Positions 1 through 6,690 of a stretch of 6,690 nucleotides of DNA are shown one piece after another. Origin of the DNA: a bacterium (GTDB taxonomy: Bacteria > Verrucomicrobiota > Verrucomicrobiae > JAJYAR01); assembly GCA_021779435.1 (NCBI GenBank), contig JAJYAR010000154.1:1-6690 (forward strand), in the 5' to 3' direction. Position numbers and translations under genes: made by a program. The notes under the pieces were generated by a model. That model searched no databases, was not told where the DNA came from, and worked only from the letters and a program-made list of their open reading frames with translations. Each line of letters opens with the position of its first letter. Position 1 is the stretch's first letter.

Positions 1-366
1 CGCACGCGGCTCAGCCGCCCGACGGTGAGCAAGGTGCTGAAGGGCCTGCAGCGCGCCGGACTCGTGGTCTCCTCGCGCGGCTCGCACGGCGGCTACGGAC
101 TCGCCCGCCGCGCCGATCAGATCACGGCGGCGCAGATCCTCGACATTTTCGAGGGCCCGATCGCGATCACCGAGTGCAGCGCCGCGGCCAGTCACTGCGG
201 CATCGAAAAGCTGTGCCGGGTCGGCGGCGCGTGGCAGCGGATCAACGCCGCGATCCGCCGCGCGCTCGAAGACGTCACCTTGCAGCAGCTCGCCGGACTC
301 GACTCCGGCGGGCTGCGCATCTCGGCGCTCGCGGCGGAAATCCGCGTCGGCGCCGCGCAATCTTAG
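1..366 (+). CDS. Rrf2-family SUF operon regulator, 5'-truncated by the window edge
   Basis: This is the C-terminal part (121 residues, frame 1) of an Rrf2-family winged-helix transcription regulator. The first roughly 25-30 residues lie outside the window. Visible parts are the end of the helix-turn-helix with its recognition helix (residues 5-22 of the fragment, [19 protein letters not shown]), the wing with the family hallmark RGSHGGY (26-32), and a dimerisation helix entered through [12 protein letters not shown]. Three cysteines at fragment positions 59, 66 and 72 are spaced C-X6-C-X5-C, in the place where IscR and NsrR bind an iron-sulfur cluster. The His that IscR uses three residues after its third Cys is a Gly here (CRVG). 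The gene lies 23 bases upstream of sufB, on the same strand. By analogy with regulators of this type it probably senses cluster status and represses or tunes the operon. An IscR identity is unlikely. A dedicated SUF regulator of the Xanthomonas type fits best. Confidence 0.9.
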   Translation, partial: RTRLSRPTVSKVLKGLQRAGLVVSSRGSHGGYGLARRADQITAAQILDIFEGPIAITECSAAASHCGIEKLCRVGGAWQRINAAIRRALEDVTLQQLAGLDSGGLRISALAAEIRVGAAQS

Positions 367-380
367 AAACCTCCTTCCGC

Positions 381-392
381 GGGGACAACGTG
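381..392 (+). promoter_or_regulatory. Ribosome binding site and GTG start of sufB
   Basis: GGGGA at 381-385 stands 4 bases before GTG at 390-392. The frame stays open upstream to an ATG at 174 inside the regulator gene, but the protein encoded there is an Arg-rich shadow of that gene. From GTG 390 the product begins [16 protein letters not shown], which matches the usual start of SufB. The 23-base gap after the regulator stop holds no recognisable promoter. Confidence 0.7.
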
Positions 393-1838
393 TCAAGCAA
401 ATCCCAAGAAATCGAAGCGGTGCTCGGCCAGAAATACCGGCACGGCTTCGTCACCGACATCGAGTCCGACAGCCTGCCTCCGGGCCTGGATGAGTCCGTC
501 GTCGCCGCGATTTCGCGCCGCAAGCAGGAGCCCCAGTTTCTTCTCGATTGGCGCCTGAAGGCGTTTCGTCACTGGCGGACGATGCGCGAACCGGCCTGGG
601 CGAGCGTGCGCTACAAGCCGATCGACTATCAGGACATATCGTATTATTCCGCGCCGCGCGCGCCGACGGATGCGCCGAAGAGCCTCGACGAGGTCGATCC
701 GAAGCTGCTCGCGACCTACGAGAAGCTCGGCATTCCGCTGCATGAGCGCGCCCGGCTCGCCGGCGTCGCGGTCGACGCGGTGTTCGACAGCGTGTCGGTC
801 GCGACGACGTTCAAGGACAAGCTCGCCAAGGCGGGCGTGATTTTCTGCTCCTTTTCCGAGGCCGTGCGCAATCATCCGGAACTGATCGAGCGGCATCTCG
901 GCACGGTGGTGCCGATTCAGGACAATTTCTTCGCGGCGCTCAACTCGGCCGTGTTCTCCGACGGCTCATTCGTCTACGTGCCCCCCGGCGTGCGCTGCCC
1001 GATGGAGCTGTCGACGTATTTCCGCATCAACGCGGCGAAGACCGGACAGTTCGAACGCACGCTGATCATCGCCGCGGAAGGCGCCTCGGTGAGTTATCTG
1101 GAGGGCTGCACGGCGCCGATGCGCGACGAGAACCAGCTGCACGCCGCGGTGGTCGAACTGATCGCGCTGGACGACGCGCAGATCAAGTACTCGACCGTGC
1201 AAAACTGGTACCCGGGCGATGAAAACGGCGTCGGCGGCATCTACAATTTCGTGACCAAGCGCGGCGAATGCCGGGGCCGCAACGCGAAGATCTCCTGGAC
1301 CCAGGTCGAAACCGGCTCCGCGATCACCTGGAAATACCCGAGCTGCGTATTGAAGGGCGAGAACTCGGTCGGCGAGTTCTACTCGGTGGCGGTCGCGAAC
1401 AATTTCCAACAGGCCGACACCGGCACGAAAATGATCCACATCGGCCGCAACACCAAGAGCACGATCGTCGCGAAGGGGATCTCCGCGGGCCACGCGACCA
1501 ACACCTACCGCGGGCTGGTCAAGATATTGCCCGGCGCGGACGGCGCCAGGAATTTCACGCAGTGCGACTCGCTGCTGATGGGGAGCCGCTGCGCGGCGCA
1601 CACCTTCCCCTACATGGAGGTCCGCAATCCGGGCGCGACGGTCGAACACGAGGCGAGCACGTCGAAGATCGGCGAGGACCAGCTTTTCTACTGCCTGCAG
1701 CGCGGCGTGTCGGCGGAGGACGCGGTCAACATGATCGTCAGCGGATTCTGCAAGGCGGTGTTCAAGGAGCTGCCGATGGAATTCGCGGTGGAGGCGCAGA
1801 ATCTTCTGAGCGTGAGCTTGGAAGGGGCCGTTGGTTGA
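390..1838 (+). CDS. sufB: SufB, Fe-S cluster assembly scaffold subunit
   Basis: SufB is the central scaffold subunit of the cytosolic SufBCD complex: it receives sulfur and carries the nascent cluster at its interface with SufD. The product is 482 residues, close to the usual length of about 480-495. The beta-helix core is highly conserved, with YLEGCTAP around Cys240, [67 protein letters not shown] and [20 protein letters not shown]. By motif alignment from memory, Cys240, Cys392, His420 and Glu421 correspond to E. coli SufB Cys254, Cys405, His433 and Glu434, the residues implicated in sulfur transfer and cluster formation. No N-terminal CxxC-type motif is visible; in E. coli that motif is dispensable. 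The start is GTG 390, since the open frame upstream of it is a shadow of the regulator. The gene is followed directly by sufC and is almost certainly co-transcribed with it. Confidence 0.97.
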   Translation: MSSKSQEIEAVLGQKYRHGFVTDIESDSLPPGLDESVVAAISRRKQEPQFLLDWRLKAFRHWRTMREPAWASVRYKPIDYQDISYYSAPRAPTDAPKSLDEVDPKLLATYEKLGIPLHERARLAGVAVDAVFDSVSVATTFKDKLAKAGVIFCSFSEAVRNHPELIERHLGTVVPIQDNFFAALNSAVFSDGSFVYVPPGVRCPMELSTYFRINAAKTGQFERTLIIAAEGASVSYLEGCTAPMRDENQLHAAVVELIALDDAQIKYSTVQNWYPGDENGVGGIYNFVTKRGECRGRNAKISWTQVETGSAITWKYPSCVLKGENSVGEFYSVAVANNFQQADTGTKMIHIGRNTKSTIVAKGISAGHATNTYRGLVKILPGADGARNFTQCDSLLMGSRCAAHTFPYMEVRNPGATVEHEASTSKIGEDQLFYCLQRGVSAEDAVNMIVSGFCKAVFKELPMEFAVEAQNLLSVSLEGAVG

Positions 1839-1842
1839 ACAC

Positions 1843-1860
<18 letters not shown>
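1820..1860 (+). promoter_or_regulatory. sufC translation start region with three competing start codons
   Basis: Three in-frame starts are possible. TTG 1831 overlaps the end of sufB and has GGAAGGGG at 1820-1827 just upstream. ATG 1843 lies 4 bases after the sufB stop but has no clear Shine-Dalgarno sequence. GTG 1858 is preceded by GGGGA at 1848-1852 with 5 bases between, nearly the same arrangement as at the sufB start (GGGGACAACGTG there, GGGGAAGAACGTG here). GTG 1858 would give the N-terminus MLTISKL, the form typical of the family. Confidence 0.5.
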
Positions 1861-2606
<746 letters not shown>

Positions 2607-2610
<4 letters not shown>

Positions 2611-3911
2611 GCTCGGCGCTGCAATCGTTCGAAGCCGCGCTACGCGCCCGCCCCCCGGACCGGCTCGCCGCGATGCGCGCGGAGTCGATGCGCCGTTTCC
2701 TGGAACTCGGGCTGCCGAACACCGGCGACGAGACCTGGCGGTACACCAATCTGCGCGGCCTGGCGGCGAAGCCCTACGTGGACGCGCCGCGCATCGCCGC
2801 CGGCGCCGCGGTCGACGCCGCGGCGTCCTGGCTCGCCGCCGCGTCGACCGCGGCGCCGGTCCGCATCGTCAACGGCTTCGCGGAACTCGGCGACGGCGCC
2901 CCGCCCGAACGGCCCGGAGTGACGGTGCGCAGCCTTCGATCGCTCGCCGCTCAGGATCCGGAATGGCTCCTGGAGCGGATCGCGCCGGCCGCCGACACCG
3001 ACGAGGAGCGCTGGGCGCTGCTCAACAGGGCGCTGTTCGTCGACGGCATATACTTGCGCATCGACTCGCCGGTCGAGGACCCCATACTGATCGTGCACCT
3101 CGCCCTGCCGGGCGGGGCGGACACGGCCGTGCACTCGCGCGTGATCATCGAGACCGCGCCCGGCGCGACGGCGACGGTCATCGAGCACCATATCGGTTCG
3201 AACGGCGCGGCGGTGCTCGCGAACAGCGCGACCCAGATCGAACTCGCCGCGGACTCCTCCGTCGAGCATTACCGCGTGTTCGCGGGCAACGACACCATGA
3301 CGCACATCGATGCGCTCACGGTGCGCCAGGCGCGGGGCAGCCGCTGCCGCCAGTTCACGATCGCGCTCGGAGGCGCGCTCGTACGGGCGGATCTGCGCGC
3401 GAAACTCGACGGACCGGGGGCCGCCCATGACAGCCATTCGCTGCTGGTCGGGCACGGCAGCCGCCACGTGGACTGCGTGGCGACGGTGCTGCACGCCTCG
3501 CCCCAGGCGACGAGCACGCAGACCTCGCGCGCCATCGCGAGCGGCACCGGCCGGGTCGTGTTCAACAGCAAGGTCGTCGTCGCCGCCGGAGCGGCGGGCA
3601 CGCAGTCGAATCAATCCGCGCGCGGCCTGCTGCTCTCGCCCACCGCGGAGATCGACACCCGGCCACAGCTCGAGATCCACGCCGACGACGTCAAATGCGC
3701 GCACGGCGCGACGACCGGACGCCTGGACCCGGACATGATGTTCTACCTCCTGTCCCGCGGCATCGACCGCGCCGCGGCGCAGAGCCTGCTGATCTACGCG
3801 TTCCTGGACGATGTTCTGACCGGCATGTCGTCCCCCGCCGCGCGCAGCGCGATCGAGAACGCGCTGATCGCGGAACTGCCGGATGCCGACCTGCTGCGGG
3901 AGTTTCGATGA
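2607..3911 (+). CDS. sufD: SufD, Fe-S cluster assembly scaffold subunit
   Basis: SufD is the SufB paralogue in the SufBC2D complex. It is needed for iron acquisition and for forming the cluster site at the SufB-SufD interface. The product is 434 residues (E. coli 423). The N-terminal helical part carries the typical [10 protein letters not shown] motif at 44-53. The middle is a less conserved, Ala/Asp-rich beta-helix. The C-terminal end has the family hallmark [17 protein letters not shown] followed by FYLLSRGI and a helical tail. Cys364 and His366 (KCAH) correspond to E. coli Cys358 and His360, the latter being the residue implicated in cluster assembly. The ATG lies in an ATGA overlap with the sufC stop, and AGGAAGG at about 2590-2596 is a good ribosome binding site. 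The 3' end forms another ATGA overlap with sufS, so translation of all three is probably coupled. Nothing is truncated. Confidence 0.96.
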
Positions 3912-5188
3912 CCGACATCTCCCCGGCCGCCCGCACGGCCCCGGCCTCCGCCCGCCGCAGCTTCGACGTCGGTTCGGTGCGCCGCGATTTCCCGGTGCTC
4001 GCCCGCACCGTGCACGGCAAGCCCCTCGCCTACCTCGATAACGGGGCCTCCTCGCAGAGCCCGGACGCGGTGATCGCCGCGGTCGACGATTACGCGCGCG
4101 CCCATCATGCGAACATCCACCGCGGCGTGCATACCCTGAGCCAGGAGGCGACCGCCTTGTACGAGGGCGCGCGCGACCGGCTGGTCGGCTTCATCAACGC
4201 GGCCTCCCGCCACGAGATCGTGCTGTTGCGCGGCGCCACCGAGGCGGTGAACCTGGTCGCGCAGAGCCATGCCCGGCCTCTGCTCGTTCCCGGCGACGAG
4301 ATCCTGATCACCCACCTCGAGCATCACGCGAACATCGTCCCCTGGCAGATCGTCTGCGCGCAGACCGGCGCGAAGCTCGTGGTGGCGCCGATCGACGCCC
4401 GCGGCGACGTGCACGCCGAGGCCGTGGAGGCCTTGATGGGCCCGCGCACCCGGATTCTGGCGTGCGCGCACGTATCGAACGCGCTCGGCACCGTGCTGCC
4501 GGTCGCGCGCCTGATGGCGGCCGCGCGCGCGCGCGGCATCGTGACCTTGATCGACGGCGCGCAGGCGGTTGCGCACCTGCCGGTGGACGTGCGGGCGCTG
4601 GGCTGCGATTTCTACGTCTTCTCCGGCCACAAGATGTTCGCGCCGACCGGCATCGGCGTGCTCTACGGCCGGGAGGCACTGCTGGAGCGGATGCCGCCGT
4701 GGCAGGGCGGCGGCGACATGATCCTGTCGGTGGAGTTCGAGAATACGACCTACAACTCCCTGCCCTACAAATTCGAGGCCGGAACGCCCAACATTCCGGG
4801 CACGATCGGGCTCGGCGCGGCGGTGGAGTATCTCGGGTCGCTCGATCTTGCGGCGGCGCACGCGCATGAAGACGCGCTGCTGCGGCACGCCCAGGCCGCG
4901 CTCACCGCGATCCCGGGGCTGCGCTTGATCGGCACGGCGCCGCGCAAGCTGGGCCTCGTATCCTTCGTCGTCGACGGGGTCCATCCGCACGACCTCGGCA
5001 CGATTCTCGACCAGGACGGCATCGCGATCCGCACCGGCCACCACTGCGCGATGCCGGTGATGGATTTCTTCAAGGTGCCCGCGACCGCGCGCGCGTCGTT
5101 CGCGTTTTACAACACGTTCGAGGAGATCGACCGGCTGGCCGCGTCGGTCGAGCGCGCCCGGCGCATGTTCACCCACGGACCCGGATGA
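3908..5188 (+). CDS. sufS: SufS, group II cysteine desulfurase
   Basis: SufS is a PLP-dependent enzyme that converts L-cysteine to L-alanine and leaves a persulfide on its active-site Cys, the sulfur source for cluster assembly. The product is 426 residues. Visible features are the N-terminal YLDNGASSQ motif, RGVHTLSQ, the PLP-stacking His139 in THLEHHANIVPW, the DGAQAVAH cofactor-binding segment, the Schiff-base Lys242 in FSGHKMFAPTGIG, and the active-site Cys380 in RTGHHCAMP. These correspond to E. coli His123, Lys226 and Cys364, all offset by 16. The RxGHHCA loop marks group II (SufS type) rather than IscS/NifS. An Ala/Ser/Pro-rich leader of about 18 residues precedes the conserved start FDVGSVRRDFPVL and accounts for the offset. 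ATG 3908 is chosen because it overlaps the sufD stop as ATGA; the open frame further upstream is a shadow of sufD. sufU follows with an ATGA overlap, consistent with SufU being its sulfur acceptor. Confidence 0.97.
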   Translation: MTDISPAARTAPASARRSFDVGSVRRDFPVLARTVHGKPLAYLDNGASSQSPDAVIAAVDDYARAHHANIHRGVHTLSQEATALYEGARDRLVGFINAASRHEIVLLRGATEAVNLVAQSHARPLLVPGDEILITHLEHHANIVPWQIVCAQTGAKLVVAPIDARGDVHAEAVEALMGPRTRILACAHVSNALGTVLPVARLMAAARARGIVTLIDGAQAVAHLPVDVRALGCDFYVFSGHKMFAPTGIGVLYGREALLERMPPWQGGGDMILSVEFENTTYNSLPYKFEAGTPNIPGTIGLGAAVEYLGSLDLAAAHAHEDALLRHAQAALTAIPGLRLIGTAPRKLGLVSFVVDGVHPHDLGTILDQDGIAIRTGHHCAMPVMDFFKVPATARASFAFYNTFEEIDRLAASVERARRMFTHGPG

Positions 5189-5643
5189 TGGACCTCAAAG
5201 ACCTGTATCGCGACGTCATTCTCGACCACAACCGGAATCCGCGGAATTTCGGCCCGCTGCCCGCGGCTTCCGCGTCCGCCGACGGATTCAATCCCTTGTG
5301 CGGCGACCGCTTGAAGCTGCACCTGCGGCTGGTGGACGACCGCATCGAGGACATCCGCTTCGAGGGCCAGGGTTGCGCCATATCGACCGCATCGGCCTCG
5401 CTGATGACCGAATCGGTCAAGGGACGCACGCGTGCCGAGGCCTTGACCGTGTTCGAGCGGGTTCACCACCTGCTCACCGACGATGCCGCCGAGGCCGGCG
5501 ACGAACTGGGCAAGCTCGCCGCGCTGTCGGGTGTCCGGGAATTTCCGGCCCGCGTGAAATGCGCGAGCCTGTGCTGGCACACGCTGGTTGCGGCGCTGAA
5601 GGACGACGCAGCGCCGGCGCCGCCCGCCGTGTCGACCGAATGA
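5185..5643 (+). CDS. sufU: SufU, IscU-like zinc-dependent sulfurtransferase
   Basis: The product is 152 residues with the IscU/SufU fold (LYRDVILDHNRNPRNFG at the N-terminus). Cys39 and Asp41 in NPLCGDR, Cys64 in GQGCAISTASASLMT and Cys126 in FPARVKCASL match the zinc ligands and sulfur-accepting Cys of Bacillus subtilis SufU (Cys41, Asp43, Cys66, Cys128) at a constant offset of 2. The distance between Cys64 and Cys126 includes the inserted segment that separates SufU from true IscU, and IscU's LPPVK motif is absent. It is therefore expected to accept persulfide from SufS and hand it to SufB, in place of SufE, rather than act as a scaffold. An extra Cys130 lies four residues after the catalytic Cys126. 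Start: ATG 5185 overlaps the sufS stop as ATGA, and ATG 5188 directly after it is an equal alternative. The C-terminus is a short Ala/Pro-rich tail. Confidence 0.93.
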   Translation: MMDLKDLYRDVILDHNRNPRNFGPLPAASASADGFNPLCGDRLKLHLRLVDDRIEDIRFEGQGCAISTASASLMTESVKGRTRAEALTVFERVHHLLTDDAAEAGDELGKLAALSGVREFPARVKCASLCWHTLVAALKDDAAPAPPAVSTE

Positions 5644-5644
5644 G

Positions 5645-5659
5645 CGGAGCGAACTGATG
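5645..5659 (+). promoter_or_regulatory. Ribosome binding site of sufT
   Basis: GGAG at 5645-5648 lies 8 bases before ATG 5657, within the 13-base gap after the sufU stop. This is the only clear gap between the SUF genes downstream of sufC, so sufT has its own initiation site instead of an ATGA overlap. Confidence 0.6.
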
Positions 5660-6205
5660 CGCGGACATGAAAACGAACCGATCGTCGTGCGGCGCGAGGT
5701 GAAGGCGATCGCGATTCCCGCGGGCGTCGAAGTCAACCTCAAGGTCGCCGCGGTGGGCTACATCACGCAGGCGCTAGGCGGCAGCTTCACCGTCTACATC
5801 GACGGCAATCTCTTCCGCATCGCCGGCGCGGATGCCGACGCCATCGGCATGACCGCGGCGAAGCCTCCCGAGGTACCCCCGGGAGCCTCGGAGGAGGACA
5901 TCAAGAACGTCATCTGGGATCAGCTGCGGACCTGTTACGACCCGGAGATCCCCGTGAACATCGTCGATCTCGGCCTGATCTACGAATGCTCGCTGCAAAG
6001 CGGCGACGACGGGCGCAGCGTCGGAATCAAGATGACGCTGACGGCGCCCGGCTGCGGGATGGGCGATGTCCTCGTTCAAGACGTGCGCGACAAGGTTCTG
6101 ATCGTGCCGACCATCGTTCGTGCCGATGTCGAACTGGTGTTCGATCCGCCGTGGAACCACACGATGATGTCCGAAGCGGCCCGGCTGCAAACCGGGATGA
6201 TGTAG
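5657..6205 (+). CDS. sufT: SufT, Fe-S maturation factor with a C-terminal MIP18/DUF59 domain
   Basis: The 182-residue product has the two-part layout of the long SufT family. The N-terminal part (about 1-70) carries the family motifs IPAGVEV, GYITQALGGSFTVYI and LFRIAGADADAIG. A short Pro/Gly linker leads to a MIP18 (DUF59) domain from about residue 79, with DQLRTCYDPEIPVNIVDLG (Asp95), TLTAPGCGMGD (Cys133, the conserved reactive Cys of the family) and ELVFDPPW, ending in MMSEAARLQTGM. SufT acts in the cytosol as an accessory maturation or carrier factor for Fe-S proteins; in Staphylococcus aureus it matters most under high demand for Fe-S clusters. Its place right after sufU, with a normal ribosome binding site 13 bases on, ties it to the SUF pathway. 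The exact step it performs cannot be read from the sequence. The next gene starts one base after its stop. Confidence 0.93.
   Translation: MRGHENEPIVVRREVKAIAIPAGVEVNLKVAAVGYITQALGGSFTVYIDGNLFRIAGADADAIGMTAAKPPEVPPGASEEDIKNVIWDQLRTCYDPEIPVNIVDLGLIYECSLQSGDDGRSVGIKMTLTAPGCGMGDVLVQDVRDKVLIVPTIVRADVELVFDPPWNHTMMSEAARLQTGMM
5864..5894 (+). repeat. Imperfect inverted repeat with two alternative stems inside sufT
   Basis: CCTCCCGAGG (5864-5873) can pair with CCTCGGAGG (5886-5894), giving 9 base pairs with one bulged C and a 12-base loop. An alternative 6-base-pair stem, CTCCCG (5865-5870) with CGGGAG (5880-5885), excludes the first. The element sits exactly at the Pro/Gly linker between the two SufT domains. 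There is no U-tract, so it is not a normal intrinsic terminator. It may be no more than a product of GC-rich Pro and Gly codons. Confidence 0.4.
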
Positions 6206-6206
6206 C

Positions 6207-6527
6207 GTGAGCCCGCGGGACTGGCTGGATGCCGGGCCGGCCGACTCGCTCGCGGAGGGTCAGGCGATCTCGGTGGCGGCCGGAGGGCGTTTCATCGCGA
6301 TCGCACGCAGCGGCGGCGAGGTCTTCGCCGTGGACGACGTCTGCACCCACGACGGCGCGGAACTGACCGGCGGCACCGTCGAGCATGGCGAGATCGTCTG
6401 CCCGCGCCACGGCGCCCGCTTCTGTCTGCGCACCGGCAGGGCATTGACGCCGCCCGCCTATGAGGACGTGCGGACCTTCGAGACGAAAATCGAGGACGGC
6501 AGGATATGGGTGCGCGCAGGCGGCTGA
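6207..6527 (+). CDS. Small Rieske [2Fe-2S] ferredoxin
   Basis: The 106-residue product is a single soluble Rieske domain with no signal peptide or membrane segment. Box 1 is CTHDGAEL (Cys46, His48) and box 2 is CPRHGARF (Cys65, His68), the four ligands of a Rieske [2Fe-2S] cluster. The segment FAVDDVCTH and the C-terminal strand YEDVRTFETKIEDGRIWV are typical of ferredoxin components of non-haem oxygenases and of NirD-like proteins. No oxygenase or nitrite reductase gene lies in the window, and the gene starts (GTG 6207) one base after the sufT stop, with only a weak ribosome binding site, so it is read from the SUF transcript. It may supply electrons for cluster assembly, as has been proposed for ferredoxins in ISC operons, or it may be a client protein. 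The role is inferred from position only; the family assignment is firm. Confidence 0.92.
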   Translation: MSPRDWLDAGPADSLAEGQAISVAAGGRFIAIARSGGEVFAVDDVCTHDGAELTGGTVEHGEIVCPRHGARFCLRTGRALTPPAYEDVRTFETKIEDGRIWVRAGG

Positions 6528-6690
6528 CGTTGCTGCGCCATGGCAAGGCGCACGACGAGAGCTCCGCTCCCGCCGGCGACTTCACGCGCACGCTGACCAA
6601 GCGCGGCGCGCGCGACGCCGAGGAAATGGCGCGGCATCTGCTGGCGCGCGGCCTCGCACCCGACCTGATCATCGCAAGCCCAGCGCTGCG
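6506..6690 (+). CDS. SixA-type histidine phosphatase, 3'-truncated by the window edge
   Basis: Sixty-one codons plus two bases are present, and the rest lies beyond the window. The fragment begins MGARRRLTLLRHGKAHDE, which contains the RHG motif of the histidine phosphatase superfamily: Arg11 and His12, the latter the nucleophile that becomes phosphorylated. It continues with DFTRTLTKRGARDAEEMARHL and LAPDLIIASPALR, the pattern of the small SixA branch, which in E. coli removes phosphate from a histidine of a phosphotransfer protein. A second catalytic His expected near the C-terminus is not in view. ATG 6506 is preceded by GAGGA (6492-6496) at 9 bases and lies inside the Rieske gene, overlapping it by 22 bases in another frame. 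An in-frame TTG at 6530 would avoid the overlap but would cut off the first strand just ahead of RHG. The substrate cannot be told. A functional tie to the SUF genes is only suggested by the overlap. Confidence 0.82.
   Translation, partial: MGARRRLTLLRHGKAHDESSAPAGDFTRTLTKRGARDAEEMARHLLARGLAPDLIIASPAL

Noticed and set aside
174..389. Open frame upstream of sufB that would extend it to 554 residues
   Set aside because: The added part is Arg-rich, low in family similarity, and runs across the regulator gene in another frame. The SufB-like sequence begins at GTG 390.
367..389. Possible sufB promoter between the regulator and sufB
   Set aside because: The gap is only 23 bases and shows no -10 or -35 pair. 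The operon promoter is more likely upstream of the regulator, outside the window.
3695..3907. Open frame upstream of sufS that would extend it to 497 residues
   Set aside because: It is the shadow of the conserved C-terminal end of sufD, and the ATGA overlap at 3908 gives a natural start.
4519..4535. Run of alternating C and G that could form Z-DNA
   Set aside because: It encodes Ala-Arg repeats in a normal helix of SufS, and such runs are expected at this base composition.
3794..5176. 460-codon open frame on the minus strand opposite sufS
   Set aside because: Arg/His/Val-rich composition without any known motif, opposite a fully conserved gene. This is the usual artefact of strong third-position G/C.
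6507..6560. Terminator at the end of the SUF operon
   Set aside because: No stem followed by a T-tract is present, and the next gene already starts within the Rieske gene.

Overview
The window is almost entirely one operon, all on the plus strand: a SUF iron-sulfur cluster assembly locus. High G+C by eye, strong third-position G/C bias and long shadow reading frames on the minus strand point to a high-GC bacterium. The gene order (Rrf2-type regulator, sufB, sufC, sufD, sufS, then an IscU-like sufU and sufT) and the Xanthomonas-like SUF regulator suggest a proteobacterium, most likely a gammaproteobacterium. That placement is an inference from layout and protein style, and no marker gene here settles it.

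Layout: the 3' part of an Rrf2-family regulator (1-366, start outside the window); sufB (390-1838, GTG start); sufC (about 1843-2610, start ambiguous); sufD (2607-3911); sufS (3908-5188); sufU (5185-5643); sufT (5657-6205); a small Rieske ferredoxin (6207-6527); and the 5' part of a SixA-type histidine phosphatase (6506 to the window end). There is no gene-free stretch over 25 bases. Three junctions are ATGA overlaps, one gap is 1 base, and the last junction is an out-of-frame overlap of 22 bases. I see no internal promoter or terminator, so the whole set looks like one transcript whose promoter lies upstream of position 1.

How the genes work together (family knowledge): SufS removes sulfur from cysteine as a persulfide on its active-site Cys. 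SufU, a zinc protein, takes this sulfur over and passes it on. SufB, SufC and SufD form the scaffold on which a cluster is built with ATP turnover by SufC. SufT is an accessory factor for cluster maturation or delivery. The Rrf2 protein, with three clustered cysteines, probably binds a cluster itself and controls the operon. The Rieske protein may be an electron carrier for assembly or simply a client, and the SixA-type phosphatase may be an unrelated passenger.

All expected catalytic residues of the core genes are present, so the system appears functional. It is a known kind of operon rather than a new system. The more unusual points are the use of SufU rather than SufE with no sufA in the window, the Rieske ferredoxin inside the operon, the overlapping SixA-type gene, and the cysteine pattern of the regulator.
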